A stretch of DNA of 64,000 nucleotides from Devosia sp. (GCF_025809055.1 NZ_CP075529.1:1488001-1552000); one strand, 5' to 3'; counted from the stretch's first letter, positions 24,304 to 35,969 are shown. The notes: generated from the sequence alone by a model not told the origin. Numbers and translations are program-made.

Positions 24304-25599
24304 ATGCTAGCCGACAAGAACCGCATCTTTACCAATCTCTATGGCCGGCTTGATTGGACACTCGCCGGAGCCCGTGAGCGCGGCGCGTGGGACGGAACAC
24401 AAGATTTCGTGCGAGCCGGTCGAGAGTGGATTACCAATGAGGTCAAGGTCTCCGGGCTTCGCGGGCGCGGTGGCGGCGGTTTTCCGACGGGCCTGAAATG
24501 GACTTTCATGCCGCCTGAGAGTAGTGGCCGGCCAAACTATCTCCTGGTCAATGCGGACGAGTCCGAACCCGGCACCTGCAAAGACCGGGAGATCCTGCGT
24601 CACGACCCCCACCATCTCGTTGAAGGTTGCCTGTTGGCCGGTCGTGCCATCGATGCGCACATGGCCTTTGTCTACATTCGCGGCGAGTTCGTCCGTGAGC
24701 GGCAACGCTTTGAGGCTGCTGTTCAGCAGGCCTATGACGCAAGGCTTATCGGCAGGAACAATATCCATGGATGGGACTTCGACATTCTCGTACATCACGG
24801 CGCGGGTGCCTATATCTGCGGCGAAGAAACCGCATTGATGGAATCCTTGGAGGGCAAGAAGGGTCAGCCACGTTTGCGCCCGCCATTCCCCGCAAACGCT
24901 GGCGTCTACGGCAATCCCACAACGATCAACAATGCTGAATCGATAGCGGTTGTACCGGAAATCTTGCGTCGATCTGGCGCCTGGTTCAACGCGCTTGGAC
25001 GTCCCAATAATGCCGGAACCAAACTGTTCTGCGTCTCAGGACATGTGGAACGACCAGCCGTATTCGAAGAGGAAATGGGCGCGCCGTTTGAGGAAATGAT
25101 CGAAAAACACTGCGGTGGAGTCCGTGGCGGTTGGGGCAATCTACTCGCAGTCATCCCCGGGGGCGGGTCCATGCCCTGTGTCCCAGCAGATAGAATTCGC
25201 CATGCCCGGATGGACTATGATGGAGTTCGTGAAGTCGGCTCATCGCTCGGCAGCGCCGCGATCATAGTGATGGACAAATCCACCGACATAATCCGGGCAA
25301 TCTGGCGGCTGAGTGCGTTTTACAGGCACGAAAGCTGCGGGCAATGCACGCCATGCCGTGAAGGAACTGGCTGGATTGAGCGCATTATGGCCCGAATGGT
25401 GGAAGGCCGCGCACAGAAGTGTGAGATCGACATGTTGTTCGAACTCACAAAGCAGATCGAGGGACATACGATCTGCGGACTTGGTGAAGCGGCATCCTGG
25501 CCCGTCCAAGGCCTGATCAGAAACTTCCGGCACGTGATCGAGGACCGAATAGACAGTTACACCTATAGAGCTGACAACGACCTGACTTTCGCCAACTGA
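24304..25599 (+). CDS. nuoF: Stand-alone NuoF-type NADH dehydrogenase subunit
   Basis: A 431-residue full-length homologue of the NADH- and FMN-binding subunit of complex I. The NADH/FMN motifs are intact: [30 protein letters not shown] and [20 protein letters not shown]. The N3 iron-sulfur ligands are present in [15 protein letters not shown] and [15 protein letters not shown]. No other nuo gene is near: upstream is a tandem GNAT gene and downstream is lgt. It is therefore probably a paralogue outside the nuo operon, perhaps a diaphorase module of another enzyme. Base composition is lower in GC than flanking core genes, which points to transfer. Whether a second nuoF exists elsewhere cannot be seen here. 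Confidence 0.88.
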   Translation: MLADKNRIFTNLYGRLDWTLAGARERGAWDGTQDFVRAGREWITNEVKVSGLRGRGGGGFPTGLKWTFMPPESSGRPNYLLVNADESEPGTCKDREILRHDPHHLVEGCLLAGRAIDAHMAFVYIRGEFVRERQRFEAAVQQAYDARLIGRNNIHGWDFDILVHHGAGAYICGEETALMESLEGKKGQPRLRPPFPANAGVYGNPTTINNAESIAVVPEILRRSGAWFNALGRPNNAGTKLFCVSGHVERPAVFEEEMGAPFEEMIEKHCGGVRGGWGNLLAVIPGGGSMPCVPADRIRHARMDYDGVREVGSSLGSAAIIVMDKSTDIIRAIWRLSAFYRHESCGQCTPCREGTGWIERIMARMVEGRAQKCEIDMLFELTKQIEGHTICGLGEAASWPVQGLIRNFRHVIEDRIDSYTYRADNDLTFAN

Positions 25600-25846
25600 C
25601 CTGCTTCTCCTCCGCTCCTGGACCCGCAGTTTCTCTGGGGCGGGTTATCCCGCACACGAAGACCTTTGGCGCTTGGTACGTTGTCACCGGATATCGGTTG
25701 GACTTCGAGCCTGTGGTCCAGAAACGAACCACTGCCCCCTCCCCTTTCTTCACCCGCCCCCTTGAGAGACGCGCGGCATCGGGTTACGGCACTCATGAAG
25801 CTGCCGTATTGTTTCGGCACTGCCGGTCGAACACTCGGAGCGCCCA

Positions 25847-26671
25847 TTGCCCTTCCCCAATATCGACCCCGTCGCCATCGCCATCGGGCCCATCGCCATC
25901 CGCTGGTATGCCCTGGCCTATCTGTTCGGCGTGCTACTCGGCGCCGCCTATGGCTATCTGCTGCTGCGCAATGAGCGGCTCTGGCATCGCGGTGCGCCGC
26001 CCTTTGCGGCCAAGGACATCTGGGATTTCGCCTTCTGGGCCATGCTGGCCATCGTCATCGGCGGTCGCGCCGGCTATGTGCTGTTCTACAACCTGCCCTT
26101 CTACCTCGCCAATCCGGGCCAGATCATCAACACGCTCGATGGCGGCATGTCCTATCACGGCGGCATGCTGGGCCTGATGCTGGCCGCCATCCTGTTCACC
26201 CGGTCCAGGGGCGGCAATTGGCTGTCGAGCCTCGACCTTCTCGGGGCGGTCGCCACCATCGGCATCTTCCTCGGGCGCCTGGCCAATTTCATCAATTCCG
26301 AACTCTATGGCGCGCCGACCGACCTGCCCTGGGGTGTCGTCTTCCCCACCGATCCGCTGCAGGTCGCCCGGCATCCGAGCCAGCTTTACGAAGGCCTGCT
26401 CGAGGGCCTCCTGCTGTTCCTGGTGATCCGCGTCGCCACCCATGTCTTTTATGCCCTGCGGCGGCCCGGGCTGGTCGCCGGCATCTTTGCCATCGGCTAT
26501 GCCCTGTCGCGCATGGCGGTCGAATTCGTCCGGCTGCCCGATGAGCAACTGGGCTACCTCTATTTCGGCTGGGTCACCATGGGGCAGATTCTGAGCCTGC
26601 CGATCCTTGTTGGCGGCCTTGTCCTTGTCGCCTATGCGGCATCCCGGCGCGAAAGCCCGCTGCGGACGTAA
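25847..26671 (+). CDS. lgt: Prolipoprotein diacylglyceryl transferase
   Basis: A 274-residue inner-membrane enzyme that attaches diacylglycerol to the lipobox cysteine of prolipoproteins. Seven membrane helices are visible. Conserved residues lie in MSYHGGMLG, GRLANFINSELYG, HPSQLYEGLLEG and EFVRLPDEQLG. The proposed start is a TTG at 25847, six bases after GGAG, giving the standard MPFPNIDPVA N-terminus; no ATG fits. It leads the conserved unit lgt-methyltransferase-pgeF. Confidence 0.95.
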   Translation: MPFPNIDPVAIAIGPIAIRWYALAYLFGVLLGAAYGYLLLRNERLWHRGAPPFAAKDIWDFAFWAMLAIVIGGRAGYVLFYNLPFYLANPGQIINTLDGGMSYHGGMLGLMLAAILFTRSRGGNWLSSLDLLGAVATIGIFLGRLANFINSELYGAPTDLPWGVVFPTDPLQVARHPSQLYEGLLEGLLLFLVIRVATHVFYALRRPGLVAGIFAIGYALSRMAVEFVRLPDEQLGYLYFGWVTMGQILSLPILVGGLVLVAYAASRRESPLRT

Positions 26672-26717
26672 TGCTAACAATGCGCTAGCCATTCGGCGCC
26701 CAAGTGAGACAGCCTGC

Positions 26718-27797
26718 ATGACCCAATCGCTGACGCTCGAACAGCAGATCGACCTGCACATCACCACCAACGGCCCCATGTCCGTGGCGACCTATATGGG
26801 CCTCTGCCTCACGCATCCGTCACGCGGCTACTACCGGGCCGGCGAGCCGATCGGCCGCGCCGGCGACTTCATCACCGCACCCGAAATTTCCCAGATGTTC
26901 GGGGAACTTATCGGTTTCTGGCTGGTCAATCTCTGGCAGCAGATGGGCGAGCCGAAGGCCTTTACCCTGCTCGAACTGGGCCCCGGCCGCGGCACGCTGA
27001 TGGCCGATATCCTGCGCGTCGCCTGCCGCGCCCCCGGCTTCCGCGACGCCCTAAATCTCCGCCTCTTCGAAACCAGTCCGCCGCTGATGGCCGAACAGAA
27101 GGCGCGGCTGGACGTCTATGACCCCAAGTGGCTGGAAAACTTCGAGAATTTCGAGGATGGTCCAGTGCTCGTCGTCGCCAACGAGTTCTTCGACGCCCTC
27201 CCCATCCGCCAGTTCATCCGCAAGTCCGACGGCTGGCACGAACGCCAGGTCGGCCTCCTCGACGGCAAGCGCGCCTTCGGCCTGTCGCCGACACCCATCC
27301 CGCCCCAATCCATGCCCGACGCGGTGCAGGACGCAGCGCCGGACACCATCTTCGAGGCCTGTCTGGCCGGTGGCGAAGTCATGTCGCGCCTGGCAAAAAT
27401 CGTTGCCGTACAAGGCGGTAGCCTACTTGTCGTAGACTATGGCTACGCCGCGACGCAGACCGGCGAAACCCTCCAGGGCGTCCGCCGCCATGCCTATGCC
27501 GATGTGCTCGATGCGCCGGGCGAAACCGACATTTCCGCCCATGTCGATTTCGGCGCCCTGGCCAATGTCGCGCGTCAGGCCGGCCTTGCCGTCCAACCCC
27601 TTGCGACGCAAGGCCAATTTCTGACACGGCTGGGCATCGGCGAGCGCGCCGCCGCCCTGGCCGGCGCCAATCCGGCCTCCGCCGCTGATGTCCGCGCCGC
27701 CCATGACCGGCTGGTGGGGGACGCGCAGATGGGCACCCTGTTCAAGGTCTTCTGCGCCCATAGTCCGGGCCTGCAACCACCCGGATTTGCCGCATGA
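26718..27797 (+). CDS. NDUFAF7/MidA-type SAM-dependent methyltransferase
   Basis: A 359-residue class I methyltransferase of the PF02636 family. The SAM site is LELGPGRGTLMADILR. TYMGLCLTHPSRGYY and VVANEFFDALPIRQF are signature stretches. The mitochondrial relative methylates an arginine of a complex I subunit, but the bacterial substrate is unproven. The ATG at 26718 is preferred over a longer frame. The gene overlaps pgeF by four bases. Confidence 0.9.
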   Translation: MTQSLTLEQQIDLHITTNGPMSVATYMGLCLTHPSRGYYRAGEPIGRAGDFITAPEISQMFGELIGFWLVNLWQQMGEPKAFTLLELGPGRGTLMADILRVACRAPGFRDALNLRLFETSPPLMAEQKARLDVYDPKWLENFENFEDGPVLVVANEFFDALPIRQFIRKSDGWHERQVGLLDGKRAFGLSPTPIPPQSMPDAVQDAAPDTIFEACLAGGEVMSRLAKIVAVQGGSLLVVDYGYAATQTGETLQGVRRHAYADVLDAPGETDISAHVDFGALANVARQAGLAVQPLATQGQFLTRLGIGERAAALAGANPASAADVRAAHDRLVGDAQMGTLFKVFCAHSPGLQPPGFAA

Positions 27798-28552
27798 CGG
27801 GCTTTGAGACCTCGCCGCTGCTCAGCACTGACCCGTCCATCCGCCACGGCTTCTTCGGCCGGTCCGGCGGGGTGTCCGAGGGCGATTTTGCGGGCCTCAA
27901 TGTCTCCTGGTCCGTTGGCGATGATCCTGATATCGTTGATAAAAACCGGACTTTGGTGCGGAACGCCATCGGCGCCGGTCCATTGGTCATCGTCCGGCAA
28001 ACCCATTCGACCGACGTCGCCACCGTGACCGGGCCGATCGAGCCATCCTCTATCGAAGCCGATGCGCTGGTGACCGCCACGCCGGGCCTGGCCCTTGCCA
28101 TCCTCACCGCAGATTGCACACCCATCCTGTTCCACGATCCCGAGGCCGGCGTGATCGGCGCGGCCCATGCCGGCTGGCGCGGGGCCGTGGATGGCATAGT
28201 CGGCCGGACGGTGGCCGCCATGGCCGACCTTGGCGCCGATCCCGCGCGCATCCGCGCCGCCATCGGTCCGACCATATCGGCGCCCAATTACGAGGTCGGT
28301 CCGCAATTCATGCGCGACTTCCTGGCACTGCACCCCGATGGGGGCCGCTACTTTCATGTTCCGGCCGGCCGCAAGGAGCATTTCGACCTGCCCGGCTTCG
28401 TTCGGGATCAGCTGGCCAGCGCGGGCATTACCCGGATCGATCCGCTTGCGATCTGCACCTATGCCCGGCCCGACCGGTATTTTTCGCATCGCTACGCGAC
28501 CCATCAAGGCACCAGAACCGGCCGCCAGGTGTCTGTCATCGCCCTGACATGA
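27794..28552 (+). CDS. pgeF: Peptidoglycan editing factor, multicopper-oxidase-like fold
   Basis: A 252-residue member of the YfiH/PgeF family, which removes wrongly built UDP-MurNAc-Ser precursors or, in some reports, oxidises polyphenols or acts on purine nucleosides. The metal-site residues are in RQTHSTDVA, TADCTPILFHD and AAHAGWRGAVDG. Length is typical. It is coupled to the methyltransferase gene by an ATGA overlap. Confidence 0.93.
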   Translation: MTGFETSPLLSTDPSIRHGFFGRSGGVSEGDFAGLNVSWSVGDDPDIVDKNRTLVRNAIGAGPLVIVRQTHSTDVATVTGPIEPSSIEADALVTATPGLALAILTADCTPILFHDPEAGVIGAAHAGWRGAVDGIVGRTVAAMADLGADPARIRAAIGPTISAPNYEVGPQFMRDFLALHPDGGRYFHVPAGRKEHFDLPGFVRDQLASAGITRIDPLAICTYARPDRYFSHRYATHQGTRTGRQVSVIALT

Positions 28553-28668
28553 GCTTTATTTACCGATCAGCCGAAAGTGGCGTTGCGAGTCCGTTTTCGA
28601 CTCTATAAAGCTGCCCGCGAAACTGGAAGGTCCCGTCCCCAAGGACCGGTTGAGACAGGATCGCGCCC

Positions 28669-29601
28669 ATGAAGCTGGTGACCGGCAACTCGAACCGACC
28701 GCTGGCGCAGGCCATTGCCAGCTATCTCGAACTTCCCCTGACCGACTGCACGGTCAAGCGCTTCGCCGACAAGGAAGTCTATGTCGAGGTGCATGAAAAT
28801 GTCCGCGGCGAGGATGCTTTCATCATCCAGTCGACCAGCTTTCCGGCCAACGACAATCTGATGGAACTGCTGATCCTGACCGACGCGCTGCGCCGGTCTT
28901 CGGCGCGCCGCATCACCGCGGTCATCCCCTATTTCGGTTACGCCCGCCAGGACCGGAAATCTGCCCCCCGCACGCCGATTTCGGCCAAGCTGGTGGCCAA
29001 TCTGATCACCGAGGCCGGTGCCAACCGCGTGCTGATGCTGGATCTGCACGCCGCCCAGATCCAGGGCTTTTTCGATATACCGAGCGACAACCTCACGGCA
29101 GCGCCGGTCATGGTGCGCGACATCCGCAACAATTATGACGTCAAGAATGTCATGATCGTCTCCCCCGACGTGGGCGGCGTGGTGCGGGCCCGCAATGTCG
29201 CCAGCCGCATCGGCGCCAACCTGGCCATTGTCGACAAGCGGCGCCCGCGCGCCGGGGTGTCGGAAGTCATGAACATCATCGGCGATGTGTCGGGCCAGAC
29301 CTGCATCCTGATCGACGACATCGTCGATTCGGGTGGCACGCTGGTCAATGCGGCCGAGGCCCTGCTTAAGGCCGGGGCCAAGGAAGTTTCGGCCTATATC
29401 ACCCACGGCGTGCTTTCCGAAGGCGCCTCCGAGCGCATCGCGGCCAGCAAGCTCAAGGAACTGGTGGTCACCGATTCCATCCTCGAGACCGAGGCCACCA
29501 AGGCCGCCGGCAATATCCGCCGCATGTCCATCGCTTCCCTGATCGGCGAGGCCGTCGCCCGCACCGCCAGCGAACAGAGCGTGTCGAGCCTGTTCGACTA
29601 A
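28669..29601 (+). CDS. prs: Ribose-phosphate pyrophosphokinase
   Basis: A 310-residue cytosolic enzyme making PRPP from ribose 5-phosphate and ATP. Two PRTase folds are present. Landmarks are [18 protein letters not shown], the flexible loop [24 protein letters not shown] and the PRPP-binding motif [12 protein letters not shown]. Length is standard. It stands alone, 116 bp after pgeF and followed by a hairpin repeat. Confidence 0.97.
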   Translation: MKLVTGNSNRPLAQAIASYLELPLTDCTVKRFADKEVYVEVHENVRGEDAFIIQSTSFPANDNLMELLILTDALRRSSARRITAVIPYFGYARQDRKSAPRTPISAKLVANLITEAGANRVLMLDLHAAQIQGFFDIPSDNLTAAPVMVRDIRNNYDVKNVMIVSPDVGGVVRARNVASRIGANLAIVDKRRPRAGVSEVMNIIGDVSGQTCILIDDIVDSGGTLVNAAEALLKAGAKEVSAYITHGVLSEGASERIAASKLKELVVTDSILETEATKAAGNIRRMSIASLIGEAVARTASEQSVSSLFD

Positions 29602-29643
29602 ACCCGCGCTCAAGCGTTAGAATATTCCATTGCGCTATCGTCT

Positions 29644-29794
29644 TCATCGCCCCCTCGCCCCTCAGGGGAGAGGGATGGGGTGAGGGGTGAAAGCCTCTCG
29701 GCAAGAACGCGAGTGTGAACCCCTCATCCGGCGCTTCGCGCCACCTTCTCCCCTCAGGGGAGAAGGGAAAGGCTCCGGCGCTTCAGTCCTATCG
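29644..29794. repeat. GC hairpin repeat, about 150 bp
   Basis: A nearly identical copy of the repeat at 17772-17920, in the same orientation, including GGCAAGAACGCGAGTGTGAA in the middle. It lies between prs and the following small gene. Confidence 0.8.
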
Positions 29795-29844
29795 TGATGT
29801 GGTCTAGTCTCTTCCGGCCGACCATGGCAGCCCGGGAGAATGAC

Positions 29845-30201
29845 ATGCCACGCTATCTCGCCATCTATACCGGCACGCTGGATTCCGAGGTCCAGAGGGC
29901 CTGGGACGACCTGCCGGAAGCGGAAAAGGCCGATCGCTCGGAGCGGGCCATGCGCGGCTGGGGGCAATGGGCGGAAACCTATCGCGATGCGATCCGCGAC
30001 CCGGGCGCCCCGCTGGGCAAGACGCTCCTCGCCAATCCCGCCGGCATCAGCAGCATCAGGAACACCATGGCTGCCTATGTGATCGTCGAGGCGGACAGCC
30101 ATGAAGCGGCGGCGCGCATGTTCGAGAACCACCCCCATTTCGCGCTGTTTCCGGGCACCGGCGTCGAGATCATGGAATGCCTGCCCATGCCGGGCGCCTG
30201 A
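29845..30201 (+). CDS. YCII-like small protein
   Basis: A 118-residue protein that begins MPRYLAIYTGT and ends with the strand pattern AAYVIVEADSHEAAARMFE and HPHFALFPGTGVEIMEC. This is the alternation expected of YCII-related dimeric alpha-beta barrels. Function is unknown. GGGAGAATGAC lies before the ATG. An upstream in-frame start falls inside the intergenic repeat and is rejected. Confidence 0.75.
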   Translation: MPRYLAIYTGTLDSEVQRAWDDLPEAEKADRSERAMRGWGQWAETYRDAIRDPGAPLGKTLLANPAGISSIRNTMAAYVIVEADSHEAAARMFENHPHFALFPGTGVEIMECLPMPGA

Positions 30202-30226
30202 ATCTGCGGGCAATGCCGGGAATCCC

Positions 30227-30255
30227 TTGCCGGTTCATCGCCTTTCCTCTATATC
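30227..30255 (+). promoter_or_regulatory. Candidate promoter of rplY-pth
   Basis: TTGCCG (30227-30232) and TATATC (30250-30255) are separated by 17 bp, the optimal spacing, and lie about 90 bp before the L25 start. Confidence 0.5.
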
Positions 30256-30345
30256 CCGCCGCCATGAAGCGCTCGTCACCCCTGGAGGACGGGCGCGTAT
30301 GTTGTTGTGGTAATGACATACACCAACCCAGAATGGATGATTTCC

Positions 30346-30996
30346 ATGGCTGCCAACAAGGTGCTCAAGGCACAGGCGCGTGAGGGAGTGGGCAAGGGGG
30401 CCGCTCGCGAAGTGCGTCGTCAGGGACGTGTTCCCGCTGTTATTTATGGTGACAAGAAGCCCCCCGTCACCGTCTCCGTTGAATTCAAGGACGCGCTGAA
30501 GTTCATCTATGCCGGTGGCTTCAAGTCGCACGTGCTCGACCTCGATGTCGACGGCACCGTGCATCAGGTTATTCCGCGCGACTACCAGCTCGACGTGGTC
30601 AAGGACGAGCCGCTGCACATCGACTTCCTGCGTGTGTCCGGCAACTCGACGCTGCATGTTGAAGTGCACGTGTCCTTCATCAATGAAGAAAAGAGCCCCG
30701 GCCTCAAGCGCGGCGGCACGCTCAACATCGTGCGCCACACGGTTGAAGTGATCGCTCCGGCCAGCAAGATCCCGGAAGCCATCACCGTGGACCTGACCGG
30801 TCTGGACATCGGTGACTCCGTCCACATCTCGGCCGTGACCCTGCCCAAGGGCGTGACCGCTGCCATCACCGACCGCGATTTCACCATCGCGACCGTGGTT
30901 GCCCCGTCGGGCCTCAAGTCCGCCGAAGCTGCTGAAGGCGGCGCGGACGATGCCGAAGACGAAGCCGAAGAAAAAGAAGCTGCCGACGAGGAATAA
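30346..30996 (+). CDS. rplY: Ribosomal protein bL25 (CTC form)
   Basis: A 216-residue protein that binds 5S rRNA in the large subunit. The N-terminal L25 domain ([20 protein letters not shown], then [13 protein letters not shown]) is followed by the CTC-type beta domain ([20 protein letters not shown]) and a long acidic tail rich in Glu, Asp and Ala. An ATG nine bases upstream is an alternative start. It forms the usual pair with pth. Confidence 0.95.
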   Translation: MAANKVLKAQAREGVGKGAAREVRRQGRVPAVIYGDKKPPVTVSVEFKDALKFIYAGGFKSHVLDLDVDGTVHQVIPRDYQLDVVKDEPLHIDFLRVSGNSTLHVEVHVSFINEEKSPGLKRGGTLNIVRHTVEVIAPASKIPEAITVDLTGLDIGDSVHISAVTLPKGVTAAITDRDFTIATVVAPSGLKSAEAAEGGADDAEDEAEEKEAADEE

Positions 30997-31065
30997 TTCC
31001 CGTTGCAGCGTCAAAGCTCGTGAGGCGGCCAATGGCCGCCTCATTCATTTGCAAGGGTCGATGCC

Positions 31066-31788
31066 ATGAAACTGCTTGTTGGACTGGGCAATCCTGGCGC
31101 CCAATATGAAGGCAACCGGCACAATATCGGCTTCATGGCCGTGGACGCCATTGCCGAGGCCCATGGCATTTCCACCTGGAAGTCCAAGCATTCCGGCCTT
31201 CTGGCCGAGGGCAGCGTGGCGGGCGAGCGGGTATTGCTGCTCAAGCCGCAGACCTTCATGAACAAGTCCGGCGGCAGCCTTCAGCAGGTGGCCCGCTTCT
31301 ATAAGATCGGCAATGAAGACATCGTGGTATTCTACGACGAGCTCGATCTGGCGCCCGGAAAAGTCCGCGTCAAGGTCGGCGGCGGCAATGGCGGGCACAA
31401 TGGGCTGCGCTCCATCGATCCGCAGATCGGCACCGACTACAAGCGGGTTCGGCTGGGCATCGGCCATCCGGGCAAGGAATTCGTCACCCACCATGTGCTG
31501 GGCGATTTCGCCAAGGCCGACAAGGACTGGCTCGACCCGCTGCTCGACGAACTGGCGCGGCAGGCGCCGCTGCTGCTCAAGGGCGACGATTCCGGCTTCA
31601 TGAACAAGCTGGCCCTGGCCCTGCGGACAGACGAACCCAAGACGTCTCCCGCCGCGAAGTCCGCCCCCGTCCCCAAAGCCCAAAGCCACATCCGCCAGGC
31701 GCGCCCGGCAAAGCCGCAGACCGAATTGCCCAAGTCGGGCCCCATGGCGGACATGCTCAGCAAACTGTTTGGAAACAAGGGCGAATAG
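31066..31788 (+). CDS. pth: Peptidyl-tRNA hydrolase
   Basis: A 240-residue enzyme that recycles peptidyl-tRNA. Active-site residues are in GNPGAQYEGNRHNIGF (the catalytic His), PQTFMNKSG and GGGNGGHNGLRS. The C-terminal 50 residues are a Pro- and Lys-rich extension (about residues 183-233), as is common in rhizobial Pth. ychF often follows pth in related genomes. Here it lies about 11.7 kb away on the other strand. Confidence 0.96.
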   Translation: MKLLVGLGNPGAQYEGNRHNIGFMAVDAIAEAHGISTWKSKHSGLLAEGSVAGERVLLLKPQTFMNKSGGSLQQVARFYKIGNEDIVVFYDELDLAPGKVRVKVGGGNGGHNGLRSIDPQIGTDYKRVRLGIGHPGKEFVTHHVLGDFAKADKDWLDPLLDELARQAPLLLKGDDSGFMNKLALALRTDEPKTSPAAKSAPVPKAQSHIRQARPAKPQTELPKSGPMADMLSKLFGNKGE

Positions 31789-32299
31789 GCCGGGCGAAGG
31801 CTGATAGGCGTCGGTCGCGTGGATGCGGGAAGATGCGGCAGGCCCTTCAATCTCGTCGCCCGGCTCCGATGACTTGACCACCCACTGGCCGTCACCCTCG
31901 GGCTTGACCCGAGGGTGCCCGAGGGCTCTTCACTGTGCGATGCCGTCACACGGAGCGCTTATCGGCAAAAAAGCAGGCAAAGCCGCCCTACCCAATATCC
32001 TGAAGTACAGGGCCCTCGGGTCAAGCCCGAGGGTGACGCACAGTGGGCGAAAAAAATCGTCGCCAATCAACTGTCGGGTTTCCACCCCACTCAAGTCATT
32101 CGCCAGTCATTTGCGTTGACCAAAAACCGGACAATAGCAACGACTGGACTAAGGGCCGCTGCACCGGTATCAAGCCGATATGACCTTGTGCGTTCACTTC
32201 CATACCGACGAACGAATTATTCACCCGACCTGATACGTCGGGTCGGGTTCGTCCGTGTGAACACCATCGCGCCACTGGCGCATTTCAGGGTCTCAAATC
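31789..32299. other. 511-bp intergenic region
   Basis: It contains a long inverted repeat (listed separately) and a hairpin ACCCGACC/GGTCGGGT at 32223-32248, without a T-run, before the P-loop protein gene. I see no further gene. Confidence 0.6.
31891..32037. repeat. Inverted pair of CCTCGGGcttgaCCCGAGG palindromes
   Basis: GTCACCCTCGGGCTTGACCC at 31891 and its complement ending at 32037 face each other around about 90 bp. Each arm is a hairpin on its own (CCCTCGGG/CCCGAGGG). A third single copy lies near 43290. Confidence 0.7.
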
Positions 32300-32791
32300 A
32301 TGTCATTGAACGTTGCTACGCTGCACCTCGTGTGCGGCAAGATTGCCGCTGGGAAGTCTACTCTCGTTTCTGAACTGGGCCGATCGCCCAATACCATCAT
32401 CGTAAGAGAAGACCCATGGCTCGCGGAGCTCTACCCGGACGAGCTTCACAGTTTGGCCGATTACGCTCGATGTTCGGCACGGCTCCGCCGCGCGATTGGC
32501 CCACATCTGATTGAGGTCCTTCGAGGCGGGCTTTCAGTAGTGCTCGACTTCCCGGCAAACACCGTGAACACTCGGGCCTGGATGCGTGGGCTGTTTGAAG
32601 GTGCGCAATGCGCTCATCGACTGCACTACATCGAAGTGTCAGACGAGGTGTGCAAGGCCCGCCTTCGCCAACGAAACGAGGGCGGTAAACACGAATTCTC
32701 TGTCAGCGATGAGCAGTTCGACGTCTTTACCAGTCATTTCGTCCCACCCTCACCTGAAGAAATGTTCAACGTGACAGTGCACCGTCCCTGA
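32300..32791 (+). CDS. P-loop AAA-type ATPase or kinase, zeta-toxin-like size
   Basis: A 163-residue protein with one Walker A motif (CGKIAAGKST) at residues 12-21 and a Walker B-like strand (LSVVLDFPANTVNT). The layout fits small P-loop kinases (AAA_33), which phosphorylate nucleotides, sugars or other small molecules. ARLRQRNE could be the lid arginines. Codon use is more AT-rich than its neighbours, which suggests recent acquisition. No antitoxin-like partner precedes it, so a toxin role is not supported. Confidence 0.8.
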   Translation: MSLNVATLHLVCGKIAAGKSTLVSELGRSPNTIIVREDPWLAELYPDELHSLADYARCSARLRRAIGPHLIEVLRGGLSVVLDFPANTVNTRAWMRGLFEGAQCAHRLHYIEVSDEVCKARLRQRNEGGKHEFSVSDEQFDVFTSHFVPPSPEEMFNVTVHRP

Positions 32792-32860
32792 CTGTCGGCA
32801 GGTCTGCTATTTTAAAAGGCCTCTCAATAGGAGGCAGGCAGCTTCCCACCCCATTCCCGC

Positions 32861-32892
32861 AAAAAAACCACCCGGCCTTGCGCCGGGTGGTT
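32861..32892 (-). terminator. Terminator of the melA operon
   Basis: On the minus strand ACCACCCGGC and GCCGGGTGGT form a stem with a short loop, followed by seven T residues. Confidence 0.9.
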
Positions 32893-32917
32893 CCAGATCA
32901 CGCGATGATCAAGCCGC

Positions 32918-34285
32918 TTACGCCACGCGCTGTTTGCGGGGGCCGCGGGCCCATTCGGGGAGCATGGAGCCGTGGGCGTCGAGCAGGTCATCCACCAGGT
33001 TCCAGATCTGGTCGAGATCGAGTTCGGCCGCCGTATGCGGGTCCATCATTGCCGCGTGGTAGATGTGCTCGCGGTTCTCTTCGATCAGGGCCCGCACGGT
33101 CAGCTCCTGCACATTGATATTGGTGCGGATGAGCGCCGTCAGCTGCGGCGGCAGATCACCGATATAGGTCGGCTGCAACCCGTTGTCGTCGACCAGGCAC
33201 GGCACTTCCACGGCTGCATTGTTGGGCAATGAGGTGATCACCCCGTTGTTGCGCAGATTGCCGTAGATCACCGAAGGCTCGCCGGTCCATACCGAGTTGA
33301 CGATGGAGGACGCATATTCCTTGGACGGCTTGACCTCGATGCGGTCGGCCTTCTTGTAGTCCTCGGAGGTCTGCTTCCAGCGCGCGATCTGCTCGACGCA
33401 GCGCTTGGGATATTCGTCGAGTGGAATGCCGAATTTCTCGATGATGTCCTCGCGCCCTTCCTTGATGAAATAAGGCGTGTACTCGGCAAAGTGCTCGGAG
33501 CTTTCGGTGACGAAATAGCCCAGCCGGGTCATCATCTCGTAGCGCACCTTGTTCGGGCAGCGCGGGTTCCAGCCCGGCTTGGGCGCGCGGCCCTCGCGAT
33601 AGGCCCGGTGCAGGTCCGGATAGAGGTTCTTGTAGGTGCCATCGGCCTGGCGGTGCTCGAAATTGAGGAAGAAGGCCATGTGGTTGATGCCGGCCGAGCG
33701 ATAGCGGATTTCCTCGTAGGGAATGTCGAGATCGTGCGCCAGCTCATGCGCCGTGCCCTGCACCGAGTGGCAGAGGCCGACCTGCTTGATCGTCGGATAT
33801 TTTTCCGAGATCGCCCAGGTATTGATCGCCATCGGATTGACGTATTGCAGCATGATCGCATCGGGCGCGACGGCGAGCATGTCCTCGCAGATGCTCCACA
33901 GATGCGGCACCGTGCGGATGCCGCGCATGATGCCGCCGACGCCCAGCGTATCGGCAATGGTCTGGCGCAGGTTGTACTTCTTGGGTACGTCGAAATCGAC
34001 GACCGTGGATGGCTCGAACCCGCCGATCTGGAAACAGACGACGACGAAATTGGTGCCGTCGAGCGCCTTGCGCTGATCCGAATAGGTCTCCACCACCGCC
34101 GGCACGCCCAGCGTCTTGATGAGTTTGGAGGCGATGATCTCGCTTTCCGCGAGGCGGGTCGGATTGATGTCCATGAGCCGGATCGTGGCTCCGGCCAGCG
34201 CCGGACGCTGCAGGATATCGCCGACAATGTTCTTCATGAACACGGACGAGCCGGCACCGATGAAAGTGATCTTGGGATTTGCCAT
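32918..34285 (-). CDS. melA: GH4 alpha-galactosidase (MelA type)
   Basis: A 455-residue NAD- and Mn-dependent glycosidase of family GH4, which cleaves by an oxidation-elimination route. The NAD site is FIGAGSSVF. The metal residues are in VGLCHSVQGT (Cys) and AGINHMAFF (His). NPMAINTW is a family hallmark, and GLCHSVQ is typical of melibiose-cleaving MelA. It is the last gene of the importer operon, 19 bp after the ATPase, so imported alpha-galactosides such as melibiose or raffinose are cleaved in the cytoplasm. The exact sugar is inferred. ATG 34285 was chosen to give the usual MANPKITF start. Confidence 0.9.
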   Translation of the reverse strand: MANPKITFIGAGSSVFMKNIVGDILQRPALAGATIRLMDINPTRLAESEIIASKLIKTLGVPAVVETYSDQRKALDGTNFVVVCFQIGGFEPSTVVDFDVPKKYNLRQTIADTLGVGGIMRGIRTVPHLWSICEDMLAVAPDAIMLQYVNPMAINTWAISEKYPTIKQVGLCHSVQGTAHELAHDLDIPYEEIRYRSAGINHMAFFLNFEHRQADGTYKNLYPDLHRAYREGRAPKPGWNPRCPNKVRYEMMTRLGYFVTESSEHFAEYTPYFIKEGREDIIEKFGIPLDEYPKRCVEQIARWKQTSEDYKKADRIEVKPSKEYASSIVNSVWTGEPSVIYGNLRNNGVITSLPNNAAVEVPCLVDDNGLQPTYIGDLPPQLTALIRTNINVQELTVRALIEENREHIYHAAMMDPHTAAELDLDQIWNLVDDLLDAHGSMLPEWARGPRKQRVA

Positions 34286-34304
34286 TTGGGGAATGCTCCG
34301 GGAG

Positions 34305-35969
<1,665 letters not shown>

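Noticed and set aside
32300..32791. Zeta-type toxin of a toxin-antitoxin pair
   Set aside because: There is a Walker A motif of suitable size, but no small antitoxin gene upstream or downstream.
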